The notes beneath the pieces were generated by a model that was not told the origin of the DNA, did not search any database, and saw only the letters and a program-made list of their open reading frames with translations. Shown one piece after another: positions 45,001 to 57,000 of a DNA stretch of 64,000 bases. Location: contig NC_090245.1 in assembly GCF_037325665.1 (NCBI RefSeq), positions 48,317,269 through 48,381,268 on the forward strand, in the 5' to 3' direction. Each line of letters starts with the position of its first letter. Positions within the stretch are counted from its first letter, which is position 1. The DNA is from Littorina saxatilis. Its lineage: Eukaryota > Mollusca > Gastropoda > Littorinimorpha > Littorinidae. Position numbers and translations under genes: made by a program.

Positions 45001-48000
45001 GGGGGGTACAACCTGGGGTCCAGGGGTTGGGGGGGGTCTGGCCGAAGAATTTTAGCTATTTTATTAACAATTTGTAGCTTATCCTTGATTTTAAACATGA
45101 TAAATTGGAGTCAGCAGCCACTCATTATTTCTTTTAAAGTCAGTATTAAATAATGGCAATTTATCTTCATTGATATCTGCTCCCGACAACAACAACAATT
45201 TCACAGACAGAAAATGTCTTTAGTTTCTTTTTCCCACAGACTGAATTTTTGTTTTGCTTTTTTGACAGCAAGGGGGGGAGAGGGGGTCCGGAACCCCTGT
45301 AACATCCCCCCACCCCCACCCCTCCGCCCTAGGACTATTTACAGTCACTTGAAGATGCATGTGAACAAAACCAACTTACATTCTGTCACATCAGACATCC
45401 TGCATTAAAACCAGTCATAATAACTCTCTCCAGAAGCTACCTTTAATTTTAGAGGACCGATTCGTTTATTTCATTTAAACATTTTGTTGTAAGTTTTTCG
45501 ATTCAAAGAACTGTGATCTTTGCTATATTGGAGAAATATTAATGGAGATCAGTTTTAGACTCAGAAAGACTTGAATTTCGGCAACAGCCAAGTAACTGAT
45601 GAGCGCGACCATAGACCTACATCTATGTCTCTGGCGCGACTGACCGTAGTGAGAGATCGGTTCGCAGGTCTGAGAGATTCTGTGGAAGTAGAGACCTAGG
45701 TCAAATAAACTCGATGCGAAGCAGGCTCATGTTTTGCCAAACATAATTTCGTGTTTTTGTTTGTTTCCATGTTCATTTGTGTACTGCATTTTGTTAAAAC
45801 TAATGCTGCGTCTAACCTCAGGACACGTGCCGCGACGTCGTGACTCGTAATTGACTAGCTTTGTTGTTGCACTGATCTCAAGTTGATCACCAAAATGAAT
45901 GTGGTTCGCTCTTCTTAAACTTCACCAGACACCGCCACTTGACTTAATAGTTTTGCCGATATTTCTGTACAACTTTTTCTTTTGTGGTTGGCATTTCGTC
46001 CCCACAGAGATCGGCCCTATATTACCCTTCGGACCAATGTCGATCTCAAATCCGCGGAATCCGACAAATACTTTGCTGTGCACATGCGCAGAAAAGGCTG
46101 TTTCGGTCAGCCTTGAAATCACAGTCCTGGTGACTACCACAATTTCGACTTCGAATTTTCACGCACAAAAAAGGTTCTCTCGACCGGAATTTCCGGAATT
46201 TTCGGTAGTATTCCGTAATACCGGAATTTAGACCCCAAATCCGTAATAATTCCGGACAATCCGGGAGGGTAAACAGGTCTGCAATGCGCTAGTGTGAGAC
46301 GCCAAGTTTCGTGTTTCGAGTTGCTGTAGTAAATATAGAGTAAACTTTGTCTTTGGGACTGACTTTCTGTTGTGTGCTATCCGTCTTTCGACTTACGTAA
46401 GAGAAATCCCATTTCGAGCTCAGGGTACTTTGTACACATAGATAAAGAGGGATAATTCCGGACCAGAATTTCTTTGTGTGCTAAGCGAATTTTTGACTTA
46501 ACCGTTTGTGAGTTAGCTGGATTTGCCTGTACTTATCAGTGTATGGCTCTGAGTGAGTCACCACTGCTGTGTAGACCCTTCCTCCCTTTCCCACAACATT
46601 CCACACTGTCTGTCTCACAACCTCGCCTCACCCCAACCTCCAACGACCCAGCCGGTTGGTCCGCGTCGTCGATGAAAGCGCCGCGAGTGAAGCGAGAAGC
46701 CATCATGTTAGCCAGAGGGCGGTAAATCTTGCCCGCTTTGGTGAACTCTTCGCGTTCTCGCTGTTGCTCCCACTCAGTCAGGTGACTGGCTGCTACCTCC
46801 TCGTACGCTTCTGGAAGTACAAGCAAAAGTTCAGTTATGCACCAACCCGCTCGTATCACCGCTATTTTGTTTGTATAAATAAATGACAGTCATTCATGCT
46901 ATCACTGTGTAATGATTTTGTGTGTGGCTAATATGTAGCCGGCAAGTGAAATATCTGGTGGGATAGTGCCTTTCTTGAAGTTACTCGCTCAAGACGAAAG
47001 TTAAATTTTTGAGATTTTACCATCCCTGCCTACAGCTTCTAAACCCTCCCATTCTCTCGTCTGCTCTTGCTCTTTACCTCTGTCCACTCTCCTCCAAACC
47101 AAACTCTCTCACCAGAATTTTAAAAACACTCAGGAAAAGTTGCAAGCCTGTCTACTTGCATAATGCTCACCTTTCACGCCCTGTTTGACCAAGGCCAGGT
47201 ATCGGTCAAAGCGCTCCTGCTTGGCTGGGTCTGTGCGGAAAGGCTGGACCCCGACGCTGCCAGAAAACAGCGGTGCCAATCCTGGCCGGTCTGCGCTCTG
47301 CTTGACATCTTTCTGCCCTGCCCCTGCTGCTTTGTTGGCCTCAGGTGCCGGTGATGGGTCGATGACAGCTGGTGTTGTGTCTGTCATGCCGACGTTGTTG
47401 TTTTCCACTGTTGTGCCAGCAGACTGGAATCGAGATGCCGCCATTTTGGCTGCTTCTTTCACAGCTTCCAGCTTCTGTTTGTCGCTTTTAGGGATGAGAT
47501 CGAAGACCGAAGCTGAAACACAGCAGCAAATAAAATAAAACCTCTCTTTAAAGGATGATAAAGGTCACGTGTTCTTTTCAATGCTTGTTATTCTCAGGTG
47601 CAGTGAGATTGGTTCCGCAATACTCTCACGTACTCTTTTGCACTTGTGGTATGCATTGAGAGCGCATACGTCTGTTTGTTTCTCAGATCTTAAAATAGCG
47701 CTCTGCCTCGTTTGTTTACGATTCTCTCTTTTAAGACCTTTTTTTTCTGTGCTTCCCTTTAAAGAGATTGTTGTGTGTGTGCATATGATTGGTGGTCTTG
47801 AAACAAACCCATGCGCCAAACTCAAATGATGTGTACAACCAACTGTACACATTAATTTTTCTTTGTTAGAAATTACTAAAGTTTCCTGATAATTTCTTTT
47901 CAGCAGAGAGATACCTGCAGAAGCTGATTTTGTGCTTGCGTCCTGCTTTCAATCAGGTTTTACACGCTTTTGCACACACAAACACATATGCATGCAGATA

Positions 48001-51000
48001 TAAGCATAGGTACAGACACGTGTACATATGCGAATACAGACAAGCACGCACGCACACACACACACACACACACCAGGCATGAGCAAGTTCCAGAATTTTC
48101 ACCCGCCTTGTGGGCTAGGGAAATTCAAAATTGACTAGTCCACAAACAAATTCACTCGCCCACAAAAATGAGTTTCCAAAAAACAAAACGATTCCATCCA
48201 TTCAAACGTGGTGAAAGGCGAGCAGGTCTTTGCAAGCGCCTGTACAGATCGCATCAGTTGTGCGACACGAGCACGCTGGTCTTGCGTTAGCTGGTGCATA
48301 GCGTGTCCCCCCTCGGTGTCTTCGACCTTTTTGTTTGAATTTACCCATTTGTTGGTGTTTTGTTGGTGAGACTTTGATGTTTCGTGTGCACGTATGGCCC
48401 CTTTCTCTCCTTCTCAGATGCGGCATGCTTTTCGCAAGCAGTACACAACATGACGTTTTTTCCCCGATCATAGTTTAGCCAGTCTCTCTGCTCACCAGTC
48501 AGATTTTGTATAGTCTGCCTGGAAGGAACGCTTCCTCTGTCCGGAGTCATACTTTTGTCAATCTCTGGGACTCCGTTCCCTCTGGTTTGGCTTTTTTTTC
48601 TTGGGGGGGGGAGGCTGGCAGTTGTCCAAGTATTTCTACATGTTTACAGCTTCAGATCTGCCAAGGCTTCTGAGACACACGTGGTGCGTCGACAATTCTG
48701 ATTGGTTAAAATCGCGTCAACGAAAAGTCCTGATAACCCTGAAATCATACGGTCATTCTAATTGGTTCATGGTCACTAAAGAGAATTTCCCGATCAGCTG
48801 GAACTGGAGCTCCGATCACATCTAATTTTAGCAATCGTAGACGACAACGTGCTTCACAACAGACAATCGTCGCTCGGAAAATGATAATACCACAGACCCA
48901 AAATTTACACTCGCCAAGTGGGCGATCATTATAAGACTTTCTACTCGCCCACACTCATTTCTGGTCGCCTGTGGCGAGTGGGCGACCGATCTTGCTCATG
49001 CCTGCACACACAGACAACCAACCTGCAATAGGAGTTTCATCTAGCATCATCCCTCTCTCCACGGCATTTAGTTTCTGTTGACCAGGTCGCTGCCCTAAGG
49101 CTGCCGGCATTTCCCCCACTGCCTCCTGCGCCAACTGTTCTGCTGTCTTCTTGAACGTGTGGAAGGAGCGGAAGGTGGAGGGCAGGGTGGGGGGATGAAA
49201 GACTTTCTTCTTGGGTAGCGGTTTGTCCGACAGAGTGAATCCCTCCAACAGCTTGCCGACATAGCTCACAGGAACCTTGGGTTTGGCTGTGTGAAAACGT
49301 TTAAAACAAGTCTTAGTAAAGAAGATTAAGAGAAACAAACTACAAGAACTAACATGTCACTTGTCTGACGAGAAACAAGGTTTTCCTGCCATACAGGAGA
49401 AACTCATGCAATATTTGTAATGAAAGAAAGTTGTGGAATGCAATTCTAATAATCAGTACCAGTAAGAACCTGTTTGATACCAATTGTTTGATAACAATCA
49501 TCTTTTATTCTATTCTGAAAGGTGATAGAAAGACAACAAAAACATAAAATACAAGAAAGAAGAAAACAAGCTACAAACAAGAGGCGAAGCCTTCAAGGCT
49601 CACGTAAGAAATCGACAAACAGTAACACAAACTCAATCACTTCGTCACACATACACACACACACACACACACAGTAAGCGGCATAGGTGACACTGTGCAA
49701 GAAAGCGAGACACTAGATCTAGATCTGAATGGCCGATTTCGAAGAAAAAACTAGTCTCGGCCCGCTCGGCAAAATAACAATGACCGAGACTTTCAGTAAT
49801 TCCTTCGCGTGACGTCTAACCCTCTTACGTCATAATGTGACGTCTTCAAATGTTGTGACGTCTTCAAATGTTAAAGTTTCTACCACAGACATACATACAT
49901 ACATACGCACGCACGCACGCACGCACGCACGCACAGACAGACAAAAGTTAGCATCGCATAGGCTACACTTACGTGAGCCAAAAACAACAACAACAACAAC
50001 AACACAACAACAAAAACAAAAACAAAGCAGCAAAAAACAGAAGACAAAATAAAACACCAGAAAGCAACAACAACGCCTTGAGTCGCCTTGTGGTGAGATA
50101 TGTGCGCGTTATAAATTCTCGTATTATTATTATTATTAACACAAAACCCCTTGGCCGAGGTGCACAAGAAAGTTACCATCCGGGTGGGAGTCAGCCGCAG
50201 AGTTAGATCGGTTGAAATTGAGATTTGTTGTGATATCAGAGAATCAGACCCTGCGGTTAGTTCTCACCCGTTTGTGTTTCACCTATCTTCGCTTTGTGCC
50301 CCTCAGCCCTGGCCTCCACCAGTGCCCTGCCCCCTGAAGAAAAATGAAAACAGCCAACACAGACCTTGTTTTCCCTTGGCAGTGCGAGCACTGGGTGCTG
50401 TCCAGTGCCCTTCCCCCTGAAGAAAAATGAAAACAGCCAACACAGACCTTGTTTTCCCTTGGCAGTGCGAGCACTGGGTGCTGTCCAGTGCCCTTCCCCC
50501 TGAAGAAAAATGAAAAACAGCCAACACAGACCTTGTTTTCCCTTGGCAGTGCGAGCACTGGGTGCTGTCCAGTGCCCTTCCCCCTGAAGAAAAATGAAAA
50601 CAGCCAACACAGACCTTGTTTTCCCTTGGCAGTGCGAGCACTGGGTGCTGTCCAGTGCCCTTCCCCCTGAAGAAAAATGAAAACAGCCAACACAGACCTT
50701 GTTTTCCCTTGGCAGTGCGAGCACTGGGTGCTGTCCAGTGCCCTTCCCCCTGAAGAAAAATGAAAACAGCCAACACAGACCTTGTTTTCCCTTGGCAGTG
50801 CGAGCACCGGGTGCTGTCCATCCAAACAGGTGCTGTGTGTCGTCCAGCTCCATGGTCTGGTCATAGTTACTCATGGCGTCCCCAGCATAGATGTCCGCAT
50901 CCTCATCCTCCAATGCTCCCACGCCAAACGCCTGACCACAACCAGCTTTTACTGTCATTACAACTTCTTTTACTTCAACATTATAGCCTAGCGGCTCGAG

Positions 51001-54000
51001 TAAAAGCAACCCAAAAAGCAAACATTCTGAATTCAACAATTTTGCAGGTTAGTTTTATGAACTGAATACAGCAAAATTGTTTAGATGTGCCTCATTTCTT
51101 CATTTTGCTAGAATTCACTTTGACTGTCTTTCTCATCACAAACAGAGTACACACAGAGGAATTTGTTTTCAACACACTAAAACCACTAGGCTGTGAAAAC
51201 AACAAACTATACAAAGTGGAAAAACAAAACTACATACCTGTCCTCGAATGCCTTTCTTGCCTTTAGACGACCTGACAGCTGGGGGTTCAAACAGGTTAAC
51301 GTGAGTTCCAGGTAAAGCTGACCTTGGGTCAAGGCCATGGTAGCCAAGGCCATGCACATTGTCCTTGGAGGTCAGGCTGATTGGGGTCACGTCTTTGGGG
51401 GCAAAGGTTATGTTGTTGAGGTCAATGTCACTGTCTTCACTCTGTGGCAAAAAGAACTGCGTTTAAAAACTGATGGAGATGTGTGTCTGTCTGTGCAAGC
51501 TTGTGTGAATACAATCAAACAAACATCTGAGCGTGTACATGGTCACCATGTCTTTTCACCCATCAATCTAACCATGAGCGAATCCTCTACAGACTACCCA
51601 TAGTGCTATCTTCTTCTTCTTTGTTCATGGGCTGAAACTCCCATGTTCACTCATGTTTTTGCACGGGTGGATTTTTACGTGTATGACTGTTTTTACCCCG
51701 CCATTCAGGCAGCATACGCCGATTTCGGGGGAAGCTTGCTGGGTATTTTTGTGTTTTTATAACCAACCGAACTCTGACATGGATTACAGGATCTTTTCCG
51801 TGCGCACTTGGTCTTGTGCTTGCGTGTACACCCGAAGGGGGATAAGGCACTAGCAGGCCTGCACATAAGTTGACCTGGGAGATCGGAAAAATCTCCACCC
51901 TTAACCAACCAGGCGGCCGCGGCTGGGATTTGAACTCACAATTAGGAGGCTGATGTCTTTACCACTAAGCCAGTCATATTGATATGGTCATTGCTGCTGG
52001 GAATCGGTCCACTGATCCAGTGAATTTCTGACATGCAGGTAGACTGAAGATGAGTGACCCATTGATTTGATTATGAATCAGTTAAACTACTTGTTCTTTA
52101 CTCATTCTGGCTTAATCCATGTGCGCGTGTAAGGAAGTGTTATCATCACTCAGTGGCTTGCTAACTCTTACCTCACTGTCCTGGCCAGGTGGAGAAGGCA
52201 GGGAACAGCCGTACACCTTCACACCTGAAACACAGATCACTCTCTGTATCTGTTTGCAACAATTCTGCTGCTCTTACAGCTTTGGGTAACGCTCTTGTAA
52301 TACATGTACTAATTCATTCCCTTGGCTTCCTGGCGAGTGGGCGTAAACTGATTTTATCAAGATAAGTTTTGTGTGAATATTTGTTTGTCTGTTCACTTAA
52401 AAGACCGTTGGGTCGAAATATCTGTGAATGTATTGTTTTGTCAATAACAAACGTTCCAACAACCTACCTTTCTTGTTTTTTGTATTATGAATTTTGGAAC
52501 GTTGGCCAGTCTCTTTGTTTTTGGACTTGTAATACTGAATTTCCCCTTGACAGTGCAATGCATTGAATACTTTACAATACAACTTCAGTACTTTTTATAT
52601 GACTAAGTGCCAAAAGGTGCTCACAGAACAGAAGACGACTTTGTTTTACAATAAAAATGTTTCTAAAAACGTGTGTCTGCTGAAAATTGGTGTGTGTGTG
52701 GATGAATGTGCGAAGAGATAGTGGACATAATTTCGTGTGCCTGACTTGAACGGTTTTGAAGTTATCTTTGTTTAAAGTCAAAAATAACGCCAAAACCGGC
52801 CATCTGAAAAAGGACATCGTGATACCTCGTGTTTTGAATATGCCACAGAAAAATAACAAGAAGCACAAATGAATTGCATTTAGTTTGATTGAATGCCTGA
52901 AACATCGCTTTACAGACGAGACCAAACGTCAAATCTAAATCTCGAGAGAATTTTTTTTTTTCGATAACCGAATTTTAAGGTGTCGCACGCAAGATGTGTC
53001 GTCATCACGGCATACATTTTTCAATCGCAGATATTTACTAAATTTCTTTTTCAAAAACTCTGGAATTGATGTCGACACGTCAAGCGATAACGGTGTATCA
53101 AACTGCTGTCTTTCAAGTAATCCAGCAAAGACTGCAGAACTTTTGAACAGCATTTTTGAAAACGATTTGAAAATTTCGTCATATCTTGCGTGCGACAAAA
53201 TGTTCGGTAATTAACGGTTATTTTCTTTTAAAAACAAAATTTACATGTACAAAGATCTACTTCATCTACGGAACCACGTGACACATTCTGTGTTCAAAAT
53301 TTGTGAAGAAATCACGAACCACGAATGCGCTATCAAGTGTTGAAATTATGTCGTCAACATCTTTTCAGATCTTGCGTGCGACACCATCTTGCATTCAACA
53401 TAAAATGTCACTACCTTATCGAGTTTAATGGGTAAAACTAACTATTTGTTGTCTTAGTTTAATCTTCTTAATTAAAAGCGTAATAAAACCGAACTTCCAA
53501 GATGAATTTTAATTGAGATTAGCGAAAGAGCGGGCACGCAAGTCGACCTTAAAGTAAAAGAATGATAACACGAGCGTTTGTCGTGTTGTCTTGCGTGCAA
53601 CACATTGTCCAAAAAGGAAAATGTATATTTTTCTCAGACGTTTTTTAAGTTGAAACCTTGAAACTTCACACACATTTGGGGTTTAATCGCCCCCATGCAT
53701 GGTAAAAGTCTTGTTGACCCTTGTCAGATTTCAAGGTCACGGCTGGGTCACATGTGGTTCAGAAAACGGATGAAACATATTTTTTCAGAGATTTTTGAAG
53801 CTAGAACCTTCAAACTTCAAACAACGCTTTTGCTTAATGATTGTTCAACATGGAGAATTCAAGGTTGATCCTTGAGAAATGTGAAGGTCATAGCAGGGTC
53901 TCGCGTGGGTAAAAAAAAAAAGGAAATTGTATTGAACTTCAATTTATATAAAACCAAAGTCTGGTTGATCTGTTTTAAGATTTAAGGTCAAATCTGTTAT

Positions 54001-57000
54001 TTAAGGTCAAATCAAATAGAAATTTGTTGATGCTTAAATCTTTGAAACTTCCAACAGGTTTGAGGTTTGACAACTTCTGGACTTTGAAATCTGGTATGGT
54101 TGATCCTGGTAATATTAATTAGTCAAAACATCAAGATCAGCAATTATAAAATAAGCACTTTCACCAATGTCAAGTGAGCAATAGCAGCAAACGTGAGTCT
54201 TATAAAGATTATCACTTTTTGTGTGACCTCAACTTGACCCCTCTGAATGCTCTCAATCATGGAAATTGACCACACTTTGATTATAACCAAACAACATCAA
54301 AACTTTGGAATGTGTGAAGTTTCAAAGGTGTTGCTTAAAAGGCGTTCGTGAAAATGACAATTGTATGTGTCTGACTTCAATGCGACCCCGCTGCGACCTT
54401 GACGTTTGATTTTATCAACCAGACTTTCATCATGTGTGAATGACTTCAAACACTATAAAACTAGTTGAAGAAATTGACAATTTTTCAAAGTTTAAGCCAG
54501 ATGGCACTGCTGTGACCTTGAAATTTGACAAACATTAACCAGGCGGTCACCTTTTTTAGAAAATATCCTTAAAGGATCTTTAACCTTACTGTGACCTTGG
54601 AATTTGATGAGGTTTAATTTAACTTGCGTAGTGTGCCAAGTTTCAAGGCCCTAGCTTCAAAAACATATGAGAAAACCTCATTGAAAAATGTATATGTTTG
54701 ACCTCAAAGCGACCCTGCTGTGACCTTGACTTTTTCAACCAGACTTTAATCGTGTGTGAACATTATACACTAGAACTGTGTGTATTTTCAAAGCTCGTGC
54801 TATAAACGCGCTGAATAAATTGAAAATATTCCACATTTGGACCAGATGTGACCCCGCTGTGACCTTGAACTTTGACAAAGATTAACCAGCAGGTCACTTT
54901 TAATGAGGTTTTATAAAAATGCTGAAAGTATGTGAAGTATGTAAAGTCTAACTGATCTAGTATTAAAACATGTAAGACGTGAAAACAACAATTTTCCAGT
55001 TTGCAAAGGAAATTTAACCTCGCTGTGACCTTGAAATTCAATGTTGTTTAATGTGATGTGCACCATACCTGGAGGTCATTATACTTTGGTTGTGTGCCAA
55101 GTTTCAAAGCTCTAGCTTTAAAAACGTGCGAGATAACCTTAATGCTATGACTCAGTGCCGTTTTGAATGATATAACGAACAAAATTATCGTTATTTGTAA
55201 AATCATTTGGGTAAATTTATCTTTTCTTTTCGTAATTGGGTTCCAGCATCTGTTGTCTTAACACAAATCACAATATCAGTCGTGTTTGTCAACTTTTATT
55301 TTTTAGCCCCTTTGTCCGCTTTTCGTGCGCACCTTTTGGCACTTAGTCATATTTAGTCAAGTTTTGACTAAATATTTTATCATCGAGGGGGAATCGAAAC
55401 GAGGGTCGTGGTGTATGTGCGTGTGTCTGTCTGTGTGTGTGTGTAGAGCGATTCAGACTAAACTACTGGACCGATCTTTATGAAATTTGACATGAGAGTT
55501 CCTGGGTATGAAATCCCCATACATTTTTTTCATTTTTTTGATAAATGTCTTTGATGACGTCATATCCGGCTTTTCGTGAAAGTTGAGGCGGCACTGTCAC
55601 GCCCTCATTTTTCAACCAAATTGGTTGAAATTTTGGTCAAGTAATCTTCGACGAAGCCCGGACTTCGGTATTGCATTTCAGCTTGGTGGCTTAAAAATTA
55701 ATTAATGACTTTGGTCATTAAAAATCTGAAAATTGTAAAAAAAAAAATAATTTATAAAACGATCCAAATTTACGTTCATCTTATTCTCCATCATTTTCTG
55801 ATTCCAAAAACATATAAATATGTTATATTTGGATTAAAAACAAGCTCTGAAAATTAAATATATAAAAATTATTATCAAAATTAAATTGTCGAAATCAATT
55901 TAAAAACACTTTCATCTTATTCCTTGTTGGTTCCTGATTCCAAAAACATATAGATATGATATGTTTGGATTAAAAACACGCTCAGAAAGTTAAAACAAAG
56001 AGAGGTACAGAAAAGCGTGCTATCCTTCTTAGTGCAACTACTACCCCGCTCTTCTTGTCAATTTCACTGCCTTTGCCATGAGCGGTGGACTGACGATGCT
56101 ACGAGTATACGGTCTTGCTGAAAAATGGCATTGCGTTCAGTTTCATTCTGTGAGTTCGACAGCTACTTGACTAAATATTGTATTTTCGCCTTACGCGACT
56201 TGTTTCAAGTTGTGTGCGCACATGTGTGTGTTGTTTTCTTTTTTTAGTAAGTCAACCCTTCGTCACCTAACAAAGACCACTAAAAGTTATCATTAACATG
56301 ACAATTTCCAAGCATTATGCTGCAGACTGAATTACCATGAAGACAGTGTATGGATCACACTTCCTTAGGTTGATCAAATTTGCTTGTGTAGTAGATTTAG
56401 CTAAAATAATCAAAACTATGCCTAAAACATTACACTGAATGATTCTCACTACCGTATTTTCCGGGTTACAAGGCGCTACAGCGCATAAGGCGCACCCCCT
56501 TCTTTAAAAAAAAAATTGTAATCCAGTCACCCATTGGGCGCAGGGGGCCGATAGGGCGCACCAAAATTGAAACAGTTGGGGGCTCGTCCGGGATCCTAGC
56601 ACCTGTTGCTAGAAATTTCAGTCACCTCAACTTAGGCAAAGTCCTTTGTCCTTTTCCCTCAGCAAGTTTGATCGCTTTCAACTTGTATTCTGCATCGTAA
56701 GCAAGTCGCTTCGTCTTCGGCATGGTTGCTGTGTGACTGTGTGAGGGTGTGTCATGAAATCAAACTGCCGAGAAATGTGACGATCAGTGTGAGTTGTGTA
56801 AACAAGTGCTCACGGAATTTAAAAAGACGACTACCGGTATTCGAGATGGAGGTGAGTTCTTGTCACGTTTTGTTCCCCATGATTTTTTCCCAATATTTTT
56901 TTTTTGTATTTCATACACGGATTAGGCGCTTCGTTATGCAAGGCGCAAGGGTCAAACTCGAGGAAAAAAAGTCGCACCTTATGACCCGGAAAATACGGTA

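Noticed and set aside
50335-50820. CRISPR-like array
   Set aside because: The repeats are contiguous 83-bp units without distinct spacers, in an animal gene.
50257-51039. 260-residue minus-strand open frame over the 83-bp repeats
   Set aside because: Only its first part is real (GPATCH1 exon 8). The rest is the same 83-bp unit read in rotating frames, most likely intron.
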